From positions 558,001-622,000 of the forward strand of contig CM065880.1 of assembly GCA_033439255.1 (NCBI GenBank): a stretch of 64,000 bases of DNA, in the 5' to 3' direction. The DNA comes from Hericium rajendrae (lineage: Eukaryota; Basidiomycota; Agaricomycetes; Russulales; Hericiaceae). Positions 1 through 13,984 of this stretch are shown here, piece by piece. A program made the position numbers and the translations under genes. The notes beneath the pieces are model-generated. The model was not told the origin of the DNA, made no database searches, and saw only the letters and a program-made list of their open reading frames with translations. Within the stretch, counting starts at the first letter, position 1; each line of letters begins with the position of its first letter.

Positions 1-746
1 AACGGTCGAAAGTTGTGTCATTCGGAATGTGGAAGGTGATGCCTGGTCCGTGAGTCCATCGCGCAGGCCCTGTCATATCAACGAGCAACGCTGAACGGAG
101 GAGCGAGACGCGGGGCCAGTTCTAGTTGTATTCTTCGCTGGCGCCCCGGCCGAGTTGAGAATCAAAGCAAAATCGATGCAGTGAGGGTCGAAATCGGTGC
201 TCATGCACGACGGGAAATCAAACTCGGGATGGCTGAGTGAAGATGCGTCTGCTCAGATCCAGGCTCTCGTGATGCCAGAATGAATCCGAGGAGGCAACGA
301 CGGACATCATTATTGGAAGACATATTGAATCACGAGCTCAGCTGATTCCTCTTGCGCGTCGTACTTGGGGATATCGATGAAGGCCGAGAAGGACAACCTT
401 CATGCCTCGATTATAATCGCATTTTCAATGTATATCTCTCTCGCAGGCCACCTCGAACAGAAGTTCGGCTGAAATTCGTCGCAAGTCTGATCAGGATGCT
501 TGACAAGTTCGTCTTCTGTCAACGTATTGGATATTCTCTGGGAACGACAGCCAGTTGCTGAGCCTCTGAACAAGGAACCGTGCCGACAAGTCTCGACCGG
601 TTCAATGGTTCGCCCCTGTATGTCGCCGGGACAAAGTCTATGTAGCTAAATTTATAAGTAAGTTTCGGATCCTTTGATGCAGATGACAGACTCCTACCTT
701 CCATGCCCAGGTATTGTGATAGTTTCTCGAGCCCAATTTCCCTTTA
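1..746. other. unassigned left edge
   Basis: No recognisable gene. A short open frame at 352-561 on + has plausible amino-acid composition and could be an upstream exon of the frame at 747-1181, but I see no motif and cannot place splice sites with confidence. The first bases may belong to a gene that starts outside the window. Confidence 0.2.
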
Positions 747-1181
747 GGTGTTCTCGAATTCTACCTGCGCTTTGCACGCCGTTCTTACCATTTTCTGGAA
801 GATCTGATACATCTTGACGACAAACCAATTCGATTTCAGCTGCCATTCGGCTCTGGGAAGACGGTCAATGCTGTGTGCATCTGCGTCAATTGTTATAATA
901 AGGTATTCATACGATCGAATACTCACATGCTGCTCTCGACAAATCGCGTTTTCGTGTCCAGGACTCTCCGACCAGTAGCGCAATACGCCTCGGAATCAAC
1001 TCTCCAGCAGATTATCATCCACCACATAAAGAAAACACCACAAGGACTGGCGCTGATCAAAAGTGGAAACCCGAATGGGATGTGGATACCGCTCTCATTT
1101 GAGCAGGAAGATCTCGCTCTCATCGTTTGCCATCTAGCCATGGAGGAAGTCCCCAAACCAGGCCCACAACTGCCCGATTGA
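747..1181 (+). CDS. unrecognised protein, probable 3' exons
   Basis: An open frame runs without a stop from about 747 to a TGA near 1181. Its composition is protein-like, with a hydrophilic start rich in F, R and H and a glycine-containing stretch (PFGSGKTVNAV) that only loosely resembles a P-loop. A possible intron lies at about 907-960 (GTATTC...GTCCAG). There is no ATG at the head, so this is at best the end of a split gene whose beginning I cannot identify. The overlapping minus frame (923-1234) looks like a shadow. I assign no function. Confidence 0.25.
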   Translation, partial: GVLEFYLRFARRSYHFLEDLIHLDDKPIRFQLPFGSGKTVNAVCICVNCYNKVFIRSNTHMLLSTNRVFVSRTLRPVAQYASESTLQQIIIHHIKKTPQGLALIKSGNPNGMWIPLSFEQEDLALIVCHLAMEEVPKPGPQLPD

Positions 1182-4080
1182 ATGAGAGTACACGGGCTGA
1201 AACACAACCACGAAAAAATCCAGATTCGGGTCAATTGTCCATGCTACAGATTCGTCGAGAGTTAATCGAGGTGGGGCTACATCTGTGCCAGGCTATCCGA
1301 GGACCGCGTAGCCTGGATTTACCAGAGCAATAGCAGTTACGGCTACGTGCGGATCGCCTCATGTTGAACAGATGCTGTTCCTAGCGACGATCAGGTCGTC
1401 GGAGTTACACACCTCCGCGGGGCAAAGCAGATGGATGTTCTGGAGGATATCTGGACAAGATACGTCGAACCGAAGCAGTGAGGTAGAAAGGGACGCACGG
1501 GTGAGTGACTGTCGCGAATAGAATACAGCTGATCCACAGGACGCGGTACGCCACTCGAAATCAAGGCTTTGGCTTAGATACAAGAGCGCAAAAGATGACA
1601 AGCGGCAATCCTACTGTGTCATGAAGCCGGGGAAAACAAGCCTGGCCGCACGGAAGACTGCCAAAGGATGCCGACGCTCAAGATCTCGAAAAGCCTTCAT
1701 CATTGAACAGCACGCTGACATTGAGTGAAAGTCCGAACAACGCCAGAGACCGACAGATGGAGGCGGCCTCACAGAACAAGAAAGTAGACAAGGACACAGC
1801 CGGCAAGGATCCGCAGGGCATTGCTCTGGATGTCATCAGCAAGTACGTCGTGCGGGCGGCGATCAGCGTGGGTGACGAACCCATGCGAAGCCACCGGAAG
1901 AAACCTGTCCGTCCTACGAAGAAAACCTTATTCTGAAGCACGGCGATAGACGTACAAGCAAAGAAAGATCTCCACGCTACGATGTTTCGGCATCTCCCAG
2001 TCAAAGGTTATTTGCGACTGAGAAGGCCGAAAACCGCAGGTCGCGACCTGCCTGAGAAGGAACAAAGTGCGCAGACACCAGGTCCGGATGTTTGAACCTA
2101 CGGAAACAAGGCAAAGAAAACCCACGTCGAGAGGAACGAACACGAACGTGCGCGCAGGAACAGACAGAAACAAGACAGAGCCGCAAGACTAGACAGTCAC
2201 AGGACCCACGAGACGTCAAAAACTTCACGTTCACGAGCACAAAGCAGTTTATAGACTTGCTGATCCGAGGCTGATCACCTTCGTTTGGACGCCACCACTA
2301 CGCCACCACGCCGTGGAGGTCGTCACGCCACACCCAGCCGGCGGCGCACCGGCACGACGGGACGATGCGGCAGTTTCGCCGCCGTTATGCCGAGGATACG
2401 CAGAGCGCATGCAAGTTGAATATTTTCAGCCCCCCGATGGTGGCCCGGTGACCTGGGGTAACCTGGAACAGCCAGGGGCATGCCGCGCGGGGACGTTGAT
2501 CTGTCCTCGGCATCATGTGCGGCCAGGGGCCGAGGGCACTGACCGTATACGGCCACGCGCGCTGACACGGTACATCGGGCTCTGGACGACGACGGACGCA
2601 AACGTGTCTTCTGCAGCGTGGAGGCTCCCCTGGGCCCGCCGAGGAGCGTCGAACGTTGGCCGGTTGAGGGATCTGGCGCGCGTCGGGAGCTTGCGATGCG
2701 ATGGCATCTCGCGCGGATGAGTCTTGATACAGATGAGATGAGGCTAAGCCTTGCGATAGCGGAGACGCGATGATACGACAGCTGTCGTGCGAATGCGCGC
2801 CATACGGCGAGCAGGCGAGAACGCGCGCCGTGGCGCTATCTCCGTCTACGAACAAACTCGACGTCTTGGCCCGCATCTCGATCCGCCGCGCGAGATAAGA
2901 TACGCAGATGCAAGCGCGGTCGGAATCACGGGCATGCACGAGCTGGTGGCCCGTGACGAGCGAGAAGCGGGATTGCGGGGTCGACGCGGGGAAATAGCCA
3001 ACGCGGCGCACGCAGGGCCGAAGGTATGAGGGGTAAAGGGATGATAGAAGGCTGATGGGCGCTGGGTGGCGCTGCGTCAGCGGCAGCGCGGATGGTGCAG
3101 TACGACTGATGGTAACATAAATGCTACATCCTGCGTGTGCGTGTCAGCTGTCAAACTGATACAGTTTAGATGAAACAAATGATAGCGTGGGCTGTTGTAG
3201 TCTTGGTTTGAGGAAATCTTCTCAAACGTTGCGCTGCCTCGTGTCGAGAGGTGGACGAAGGAAGGATGTCGATGAGGTCGCCGCGCCGAGGACGTGCAAC
3301 AGGTTTGAAGCGAAGAGATAAGGCGGCAGACTGGCGGCAACGATGATATCAGGCCGGGCCGAATGCCGAAGCCGCGGCCCTTGGCGCCCAACTGCCGTCT
3401 CGGGACACGCATGCACCGAAAGATCGGCAGCTCGCTGAAAGCGGGGACAAGGGTGACGCACTGGCAACACAGCGCAGCGAAAAGCTGACATGCAGTTGCG
3501 AGGCTGGTGTGTCGTAGTGGCACGCAATGGTCGCGGCCGATCTACATGACGAAAAATAGATGGTGCTGCGTAACCCCAGAGAGCCGAAGGACGGAGGCCC
3601 CTGAGGCGAAGCGGGGAAGAATGGAGGTGATCGGGACATCAGATTCGGATGCGTGGTTGCGGAGACTTTGCGGAGACGGTCCCGCCGGAACAACTGAAAA
3701 AAACGAAAAATAAGGTGGAGGCGCGACCACCGCTCAAAGGCAACCATCCACTGAAACACTTTGCGATCCCTCTCCCCACCTTTAATTCTTTCCTCCTCAT
3801 CGTCAAACACGTTGAGCAAGGCCAAGTGCTGCCCTGAACGACGTCGGGACGGAAGCTCAACTTGTGAACAACCTCCAATTGGTTCCTCGAACGTTCCTAG
3901 CCTTCGAGCAAGTGGCTTGTGATATAGCATCATCCGCAGCTTCCGCACGCCCTACCGCCCATTCATTCCCCGTCCCAATATCGACCTCGCCGCGCCCTGC
4001 CTCGTCTTGGCCGTACCCTGCTACTCGGGGAGAAGAGAGTTCCCATTACGCACACTGCGTGGCTAGGCTTGAGGTGAGCA
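1182..4080. other. long region without a supported gene
   Basis: About 2.9 kb upstream of the CreA-like gene. Open frames exist on both strands, including a 208-codon minus frame at 2385-3011, but they are arginine/proline-rich, overlap one another in several frames and lack splice or motif support. This is what GC-rich noncoding sequence gives by chance. It may hold distal promoter sequence of the regulator at 4731. Nothing else is evident. Confidence 0.4.
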
Positions 4081-4730
4081 CGACGAGTCCAGATACTCAC
4101 ATCACCTTCTATCACTGCCTCGTTCCGTCCTCCTTCCCCATCGAACCCTTGCCCCGCTTTCTCCCCACCGCTTTCTTGCGTTGCTGCCACGTCTCCCCGC
4201 GTCACCATCCATTCCCCGCATCAGCTTCTCCATCCCTTCGCCCCACGCCGCTGCCCAGCACCCCATTCCCGAGGATTTCACGATCCTTCTCTTCCATTAC
4301 ACCTCACCTTTTCTATTTGATCTATCGTTGCCCCTTTCCTCTCTTCTTTCCCTGACCATCTTCGCCCAGGTCAACCTCGCCTGCTCGATTCCACCTCGCG
4401 ACTGTCCCGTCTCCACGGCCCCCATAGACTTTGGCTCCCAAGATAGACTTCTCTCCATAGACAGCATAAGACACATCGCCGTCGACGCTCTAGACCCTGC
4501 CGACGCTTAATTTGACCAGCCAGGAGCACCCATAATACTACGCCCATAGAGTCGGCTGCTCTCTTCGGATAGACGTACCCACGTACACCGATCATAGGAT
4601 TGACTGACAGACACGCCCCGTGGTATGTACCCTCCACCCCTCCGCCTACATACATGTCTGACGTCCATCTGCTCGCATCATCTCTCCTCCCAGCAGATTA
4701 CACATCTCCATAATCTTCCATTACAGTACC
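4081..4730 (+). promoter_or_regulatory. pyrimidine-rich proximal promoter / 5' leader
   Basis: The coding strand is dominated by C and T for about 600 bases before the ATG at 4731, with runs such as CCTTTCCTCTCTTCTTTCCC. Fungal regulator genes often have long CT-rich leaders just before the transcription start. No clear TATA box was found. The start of transcription within this stretch cannot be set from sequence alone. Confidence 0.4.
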
Positions 4731-6718
<1,988 letters not shown>

Positions 6719-7000
6719 GCCCGTGGTGGGAAGTTTGGTTTCGTTCGTTTGTTTTTGGTTGCGTATCGTATAGCGGACTGGGATGCTAATTTCGCATGCG
6801 TAAGTTAAGCTATAGACACCATTGTTTTTCGGGATTGCTTCGACGCGCTCATCTCCATCATCTCTCCATATCATCATCCCATGTCACCCGGACCCGTTTT
6901 GGATCGTACCCCCATCTCATTTGTTTTGTTATGACCACACAGACGGTGCCGTATGTACACGCTCGCGGACGAATAGATGATCTCTATTCGTATCATTGTG
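6719..7000 (+). repeat. 3' flank of the CreA-like gene, duplicated elsewhere
   Basis: The sequence after the stop codon, including GGACTGGGATGCTAAT at about 6774 and the stretch to about 6990, recurs at 36676-36930 and in weaker form at 51245-51475. The duplications therefore carried genomic (not cDNA) sequence, including the untranslated tail. The 20 bases at 6761-6780 are the uninterrupted version of the site occupied by the Helitron at 33495-36675. Confidence 0.75.
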
Positions 7001-7423
7001 CTGCAGTGCATGATTCGATCATCTCGCGCCATCGCATTACAGTGAGATTTCTTCTACGCCCTCGAGTTCATTGGCGCGACAATGCGCTTTACTTATATTC
7101 TTCCTGCCGCATCTGCTTCAGCTGTCTGCTAAATTGCGGATATGAGGGTCGTGGTGGCTGCGCGTGACATCAACACGCGTAGCGGATGGGCGTGTATGTC
7201 GAACTTGCGGGGTGTTTTTGCGAGCTGATTGCAGCATTCGTCGGCCGTGATGAAAGCCTCGTACCGTGTATGGTGTGTGGACTTTCTCAGATGTCAAGGA
7301 CAGAGTGACCTTCGACGCAGCCCACTAGCATCACGCTTGGCAGTTGCACGAACTGTACAACTTCTAAAATCTGACCAGTACTGTGGAACTAAACAATGCT
7401 CCGATTTCTGCACCATCTCGCCC
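7001..7423. other. intergenic, nothing seen
   Basis: Spacer between convergent genes (CreA-like on +, PD-(D/E)XK-like on -). Short open frames only. Probably both 3' untranslated regions. Confidence 0.4.
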
Positions 7424-9025
7424 TCAGTCCCCTGTTTGATCGACAGCCCGTTTCCATTTATCGACTTTATCTACCAGTGCATGTAATTGGTCGTCTCCAT
7501 CATCTCCACTTCCCGCATTTGTGATTAGTGGATTGGGTCCGTCGATCGACGTGGCGGGTTCCACAGCCAGAACTTCGTCATCACGAAGCTGACGTATCTC
7601 GTCACCATTCTCGTCATGAAGGCCCAACGAAAGCATCAGCTCTCGCCTCGATTTCTCCTTCTCTGGTTCTTCGAAGGGCAAGTATACCTCCTGCCGCACG
7701 ACATCGCAGCGTACGATACGCGAATACCACTTGTTAATACCAGGTATCCACTGACATGACAAATGGTACGCGTGTTTCCTCACAGAGAGGAGGGCCAAAG
7801 CCGCGCGGAGTCGATGACTTGTATCCTCGGGACGTGCGGTGAATGGAAACCGGTCGACTATGATTGAGAGATATTCGACCGCCTCGCCGCCGTCGGGAAG
7901 GAACGGGATATGGGCGACGATTTGGATGCTTTCGGCATCATATATGACACCGAAGACCACCATCCACTCTGGCAGTGCCTGCCAGGACGCTGACGAGGTC
8001 AGCCCAGAGTTTACTGCGTGCCAGTTGCATATGTGAGCATTCAAAGAGGGTTGGACGGCATCACTAAGATCCCTCGTCGATTCCTCGATCGTCTCGCGCT
8101 GCGTCGTCTTACTTTGATACTGGATGAGAGTGGACTTCCATCGAGCTGGGCCTTTGACTCCGACCAATAATGCCGGATGAGCAAGATCCACGCGAAGAAG
8201 CGAGTTCCTGTCCGCATACCGGTCGTCGGGATCATCATGAGAAATAAGAACGAGCGTGAAATCTGTGGTTGCGTTGTCTATAGGACCTCCAATAACTTCA
8301 GCAACTCTGAGGTCAAACTGCGGATTACTTGCAGAATGAATTAGTAAGGAAAGGAACGAGGCGTGTCGGAACTGCTCACGTTCTCAACCAGCATCGCGGA
8401 ACAGATGTGAACATAGAGGGAATGATTGCTTCAGCGGCTTTTTCCTGTCCGTTATAACTGATGAGGTCTACGACGAGAGCTAGGCAACACTCTGTGGTAT
8501 CTTTTAAAGCGGTGGAGAGGAAAAAATCGGTCCAGGCTGTGAGCCGGCGTGTTGTTGCTTGATTTCATCCTGCGTAAGACGCGACACGCTAGTGGTCTCC
8601 ATGCACTTCATAATGCTCTTGAAGCGCAACGTATTCGGTACGCTCATCAACGGAAGGGCGTCCATAGGGTTCAGCGCATCCACAGAGTTAAGTGCGCCCA
8701 TACGGTCGATCTGCCAACAGACATCAACAACTGCAAGTCGCAGCATGGACGAAGTTGGACTCACAGGCTGGAGCCAATCGTCGGGGACTCGAATTTGCCG
8801 CCACTCCTCCTTCATTCTCTTGATGAACTCCATCTGCGATTTACAAGCCTTGAAGGCCTCTTGGGGTACCAAAGACGTTCCTTCGTAAAAATGCCAGCGA
8901 AATGGCTTCCTGAGTCTGTGAACCAACATGAGAAGAGGCGTCATTAAGAATAAGGAAATCTACCGAGTCTCCGAGGCCAACAAGGCCAGCTCTTCTTTTG
9001 CTGTAGAAATCTTGATTTCAATCAT
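7424..9025 (-). CDS. PD-(D/E)XK-nuclease-like family member 1
   Basis: Start chosen at the ATG at 9025 (MIEIKISTAKEE). An intron of about 55 bases joins it to an exon beginning KPFRWHFYEG, a block also seen as YRWHFYD in the member at 54651. Downstream come TDFTLV (about 8265) and LLVGVKGP (about 8165), which align with PDIFSLV and LIGEAK of member 54651: the nuclease-fold positions PD and ExK, with the Glu missing here. The C-terminal exon has the family signature LPEWMVVFGVIYD and ends ...DKWKRAVDQTGD. I infer a restriction-endonuclease-like fold protein that may be catalytically dead. Intron positions in the middle are not resolved. The fold call rests on motif spacing only. Confidence 0.55.
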
Positions 9026-10047
9026 CGACAATTAGGGTGTGGGGGTTTGGTTTGGAATGTGCGCAGATTCTGGCGCCATTCGTGTTAGCTTTATAGAATC
9101 CGAAGACAATAACGGCACCTGCCATACACCAGATACAGGACCGCCCTGTTATTGGTGAATTTCGGTACTGGTAGGTGTCCATGCGTTATGCATCCTGGCC
9201 GAGGATCTTCCCTGACGCCGAGAGACACTACCACCATCTACTGCGACGCGCTGAGGAAGGAAGGAAGGACACGGCGTGACAGGGCTGACAAGGCTTCAAG
9301 CTTCAAGCTTGACGAGGATCCCGAATTTGAAATAGTACTGTACAGCAGGTTCTCATGATTGATGCGTCCCGACGTTTCAGAGTGCCATCTTCTGCAAAGG
9401 ATTCAAACTAGTCACTGTAAGCTTCATTGTCTACTTTTAATTTGCCTCACAATCGGAACAGGAACCGTGTTACGCGGCGGCCAGACTTGGACACGGCGGG
9501 AGCCGTTGATGGTCTTTGCACCGTATCCTACCGTATCATGCCCGCGGCCTGTGGCGGCTTCACAAGTTCTGGACACAATACAGTCAACGCCAGGACGGGA
9601 TAGCATGAGTACAGTGGTAAGTAAGCCCTGTAATATCCGAGTATATCCGAGCCGCCGGTGACATATTCCGAGTGGGAGGAGTCCAGACGAGGCATCGCAT
9701 AGCGACAAGTATGTAAGTACTGTCCCATATACGAAGCCGTGCTTGTAGTCGCACTTCACAGTAACAAGCAGATCCCTGGCATAGATCCGCACGATGTTGT
9801 GGCACTACCGCGTATCAGAGTGTCTTTTACTTATTGTTGTTGAGACCAATGTCCTTGTTCGTCAGGCTGTGTCTATCAGACCCTATCGGCTTATGAACAA
9901 AAGGACTCAAGCTTGCGCGCCAGTATCACTGTTCAATGTACGTCATCAGCTCTTCACCACGTTTCTGATGTGACGAAATCTTACAGGAAGTATAGGAAAG
10001 ACGGCCAGCCCTATTGTCTAAAGCACCTCGCATCCTACGCTGGCAAC
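9026..10047. other. intergenic, nothing recognised
   Basis: Likely bidirectional promoter space between the minus gene at 7424-9025 and the plus gene at 10048. A small direct repeat (AAGCTTC, twice) sits near 9297. Open frames of 66-122 codons on the minus strand at 9424-9805 lack any motif. Confidence 0.35.
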
Positions 10048-10862
10048 ATGCAGTCATCTAGCGACAAGTTCCACACTACACATGTCATTGAAGCTAGGAA
10101 GACTGCCGTCGAATGGATGAACAAACATGGAATAACAGCAAAATACGAGCCAAAGAAGAAGGGTAATTCGGACAAGAACATTTCGGCAAGGTGAGGGCTT
10201 TTTTCAGTGCCACTGCATCTTCGCACGTACTCACGTGTCCGTCGTATGCCCCAAGCACCGCCCTTCCATCCGATCTTGAGGTAGACTATGGTTGGAAGTA
10301 CCATTCTGCGCGCACTGCGGGAACCCAAAATGGCAGCAATTCGATACAAGTAGCAGTGATAAAGGATGAAAACACTATTGACACGGTCTTGCGAGAGGAT
10401 GCCAGGCCCGAACAGGTGTATTTTATCGTTCCACCAAATTGGTTGCCACGTAAAAGCGAAGCCGAGGGTGACCAGAGTAATCCCGAAGGAGACGAGGCAA
10501 AATATGATTTGTCGTTGTCTCAAGTAGGTCCTAGCTTTTTGTCAAATTCTTCCGTACGTTCGAAAAGCTCACACAAAGAAAACTTCCAGGAACGACTGCA
10601 CGAGGCTATCAAGAAAATGGATAACGAAGCACCCAATCTCTCCCCGGAGGCCTTCGAGGTTTCCGTGGCCAGTTGGATTTCGATTTACGAAATAGCAGAC
10701 GGCCTGAGGGGAGAATCGCGTAGGCGCAATACGGAATCCGAGAGCGGCCTGCTCCAAACAAAGCAGATGCCGCGTCGGCCGACCCCGGCACCTCGGCGGT
10801 CCCCCGGACACATACTACAGTCAAGTAATAGACTCATCAGCGTAGCTCAATATCGATCATAA
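10048..10862 (+). CDS. unrecognised three-exon gene
   Basis: Exons fit well: 10048-10190, then an intron to about 10255 (GTGAGG...CCCAAG), an exon to about 10523 ending LSLSQ, a second intron (GTAGGTCC...CTTCCAG), and a last exon from about 10591 to the stop at 10862. The protein is about 230 residues and hydrophilic, with the segment YFIVPPNWLPRKSEAEGD. Its N-terminal piece EWMNKHGITAKY weakly resembles FFDKHGIPANAE in the PD-(D/E)XK-like gene at 54651, so it may share that family's first module. No catalytic motif is visible. It converges with the TET/JBP-like gene. Confidence 0.5.
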
Positions 10863-10898
10863 CTGATCTGCAGATCTCTGAGCAGCTCGGGCCCGTAA

Positions 10899-11186
10899 TC
10901 AACAAGCCGCCCTTGATGCCATGCTGGGCGAACATTTGCTGGGCAACGGGCGGTGTTTCCTCGTGGGGTCGCCCCCGTGCTCAACGAACTGTTCACTTGT
11001 GGATTCCTCCGCATTGGATAAAATTTCAAACATATGTTCAAGTCTTCGGTCGCATGCTAGATCAATATTCTGTACCCACTCTAGCATGGCCATTTGTTCT
11101 TTACTCTGCAGAGCATGGCGACGCATATATATGTTGCTTGGTGAATTATCCATTGTACATACTGCATCCTCGGCGTCCACTGCCAC
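10899..11186 (-). CDS. possible small gene or exon, unrecognised
   Basis: A 95-codon frame including QMAMLEWVQNIDLACDRR has alternating charged and hydrophobic residues like a helical protein and lies just downstream of the TET/JBP-like gene on the same strand. No start context or splice partner is clear. It could be an extra 3' exon, a separate short gene or chance. Confidence 0.25.
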   Translation of the reverse strand: MAVDAEDAVCTMDNSPSNIYMRRHALQSKEQMAMLEWVQNIDLACDRRLEHMFEILSNAEESTSEQFVEHGGDPTRKHRPLPSKCSPSMASRAAC

Positions 11187-11404
11187 TCAGAACATCTCCT
11201 AGTCTCATGGCGAGTAAACTGGGGTAATATACAAGTACAGGCGGAGCGATGAGCGGTGGCTGAGGCGGTGACGGCATACTTGCAGTCATTCATGGACTCG
11301 ATGCTCTCGAGATAGTAGGCCATCTCGACGGGGCCGATGGGCGTGTAGGGTGCCGCGTTGTGGCTAAGGACGAGAGGTGTGCAAGAAAATAGAACAGAGT
11401 GTAA

Positions 11405-13014
11405 CTATCCACTCGAACCAAAGACGGCCTGCTGATCCTCAGCAAGCTCGTCATACTTGGAGAACAGCTTCTGGCACTCCTTGCGGCGAGCACCCTTAGG
11501 CCCATCAATTTTGAGTATCTCCGCCGGAGTGAGGGCACCCACGTTACGATTCCCGCAGCGATGCCATTGGATCAGCGGCCCTGGGCAATACTGCGTAAAT
11601 GAAAACCGTCTTTCCCCAGGCTGAATGGCGACGTTTCCATGCCGTACGCAAGCAGAAGGGATGAGGATCGTTGAGCCAGGGGGGAACTCTATCGCGAAAC
11701 CAAAATCCCACAAGATGAGATGGCCGCCCTTCTTGGGATCATAGTTCCCAAGGGCTGTGATCACACAGAAACCGTACGGACAGTTCTGACAATCGACGTG
11801 GATGCGGCATGCCGTCTCGGGGCCCAGGTTAAAATTCGTGGAGGGGAAGATGCTGTCTTTGAACAGCGGCTTCAACCCGTAGTCCTCATAGATGGGTTTG
11901 AGGTTTTCAGCATAGTGCCGGTACACCTTGGGTGCACAGTATGCCAGCGATTCTGCGGATGAAGTCAGACGACACAGGGAAGGGCAGGAACAAGTACTCA
12001 TGGCTGCCGAAGGTGGCAATGCGCTGGACAGATGGCGTTGCGACGAGGCGGTCGATGATCTCCTGCTCCTTGTCCGTGTTCTCGCGATACCGTGGACCCT
12101 GCAGTCACGTCGTGAGCTTGTATGCCTCCCTCCCACAGCTCCGCACTCACCTGTAAGTTGCTCTGTGGGGAATGGGTCACACCTGCGCTCAACGCAACGA
12201 AATGGCCCCGCTCGCCCTCCTTCTCTTGCCCGGGCCTGAAGCCGCCATCGACCCGCGCCTTTTTGAATGCTTCGGATGCATCTAGAATCACCTGTTTCCA
12301 ATCAGGAGCTTGGGGCTGGCCTACGAAGTACCCCATCTCAGTCTCGATGATGTCCAGTGCTGACATGGGGGTCCTTCAATTCGAGCATACAGTCCATCAG
12401 CATAAGTGGAAAGGCAAGATGTTGTGGGCGTACTTTCCATCCCACGGAACTATTTTGAACCCAATCTTCTCGAGGCCCTCGAGTGAGAAGGGAACCTTCC
12501 CGACTTTCTCCTGGGGCCTGGCAGTGTACGCATTTTGATTGACAGGAAAATTGCTGGCCCGATAGTCCACGCGGATGGTCTGGGGTGCACCGTGCCTCTG
12601 CGCCATCCGCGCTTTGAGCTTGAATTCGAAGGGCGTGCGGACCCTTCTGTCTTCTGCTCGCTGCTCGCGGCGAAAAATGGACTTGTGCTTGGCGCGGTTG
12701 AGTCGGCCCTGTTTTCCTTTTCTTCCCTTCTTGTTCTTCTCGCCGAGGGCAGCCCCGGTCGCAGGCATGCTTGACGTGGCTGAGGCGGTGGTGGGGATGG
12801 GGGTGCTGCCACGGACCGGCGAGGACAGGGCCCCACAGGTGGAAGCGCGGTTCGGTGGCACGGCCGCACTCAAGATGCCCGGGGAGGAGAAATCTTGCAG
12901 CGCATTTGCTGCGTCGATCTCGCCGGCATGGTCGGTGTGCGTCTGGGCCGCCTCGTTCTCCAGCGCATGCTCCAGCAGCGCCCCAAAATCAGCCTGTGTG
13001 CGAATAGGCACCAT
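11405..13014 (-). CDS. TET/JBP-like 2OG-Fe(II) dioxygenase
   Basis: Fungal relative of TET/JBP enzymes, which oxidise 5-methylcytosine or thymine in DNA using Fe(II) and 2-oxoglutarate. Start chosen at the ATG at 13014. The basic N-terminal region contains KKGRKGKQGRLNRAKHK. The double-stranded beta-helix core is in the last exon: NFNLGPETACRIHVDC (HxD iron ligands), then FCVITALGNYDPKKGGHL, IEFPPGSTILIPSA and CVRHGN (distal His), then ERRFSFTQY (Arg expected to bind 2-oxoglutarate). A 52-base intron (GTGAGTGC...CTGCAG) and a 44-base intron (GTACTTG...TCCGCAG) join the exons cleanly through GSHESLAYCAPKVY. The junction near 12370-12430 could not be placed in frame; an unusual splice or a frameshift is possible there. 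All iron and cofactor residues are kept. Confidence 0.75.
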
Positions 13015-13224
13015 GGGCCTCGTATCCTGGACTGAGATTAGCGGGGAAAGAAGCAACAAAGGTGGCCGACGCACCGAATAAACCTCCTCGTCGACTCCGG
13101 CCGTGGTATCTGCAGAGACATAGCAGACTCAGCGCTTCATCAGATCATTCAGAAGAAAGGCGAAAGGGGCCTCTGCAAGGCTCAACTCTAATCGCGCGTA
13201 GGAGCACCGTGAGCCCGGAGAGGG

Positions 13225-13570
13225 CACCGCGACATCATCTGGGCCGCGGCGGCATCCCATCAGAGCCCCAGCAGCGAATCGAAGAGCGAGCAAAGGCCCG
13301 TGGCCCTCGAGCTCGAAACGACGCGTGTTCAGTCATGCCGCTGGAACCACCGCCGCCTGATAAGGGCCGCACGGTGTCGTCTGGGCCGCGGCGGCGACCC
13401 ATCAGAGTCCCAGTGACAAGCCGAAGCACGCTCGAGATGAGTCGGGGGCAAGACTGTCGGGCATCAGGGGGTGCGGCCTGTCCCACAGCTGGAACCACCG
13501 CCGCCTAATGAGGGCCGCACGATGTCGTCTGGGCCATGGCGGCAACCCATCAGAGTCCCAGCCGCCAGGC
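13225..13570. repeat. three-copy tandem repeat, about 150-base period
   Basis: The block CTGGGCCGCGGCGGC...CCCATCAGAG(C/T)CCCAG occurs near 13237, 13380 and 13530. The last two copies share a longer unit starting CTGGAACCACCGCCGCCT near 13339 and 13489. The first copy is partial. It lies upstream of the TET/JBP-like gene, so it could be in its promoter, but I see no function in it. Confidence 0.6.
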
Positions 13571-13574
13571 CTGA

Positions 13575-13586
13575 CCCCCCCCCCCC
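13575..13586. repeat. poly-C run
   Basis: Twelve consecutive C residues. A slippage-prone tract; its length may be an assembly estimate. Confidence 0.9.
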
Positions 13587-13984
13587 GACATGTGGAACAG
13601 AACAGATACACGGCACAGGAAATGGCTCACCTTCCTGGCGCGGGTCCATGGCTGAAGAGACGAAATACGGGTGGGAGAAATTGAGCGTTGGGTTGAAGAA
13701 ACGTGCGAAAGCCCCCGACATGAAACGCGTCAATGAACGGCGATCAACGTTCAACGATGTCGACGCCCGACGCGTCGCGACGCGTTGGTCACGTGATCGC
13801 CGCCGGTGCCAATTCCCTTCTCAATCCTTTTTTTTTGGAGAAGCTACATGTTTATTAGGAGCTACGACAGGATAATCTAGCGTAACGTAGACTACATATC
13901 TCCCTCCTCTCAATCCTACTAGATGCGGCACACCGCCATCCCCGGTTCTCTCATTATAATTGAATGCTTTTCTAATTACATTCC

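Noticed and set aside
2385-3011. 208-codon minus frame
   Set aside because: Overlaps other open frames in GC-rich sequence, lacks any domain and has a composition typical of chance frames.
13074-13074. GTG at 13074 as the start of the dioxygenase gene
   Set aside because: An ATG at 13014 is available and a probable splice acceptor (CAGTCCAG) lies between them.
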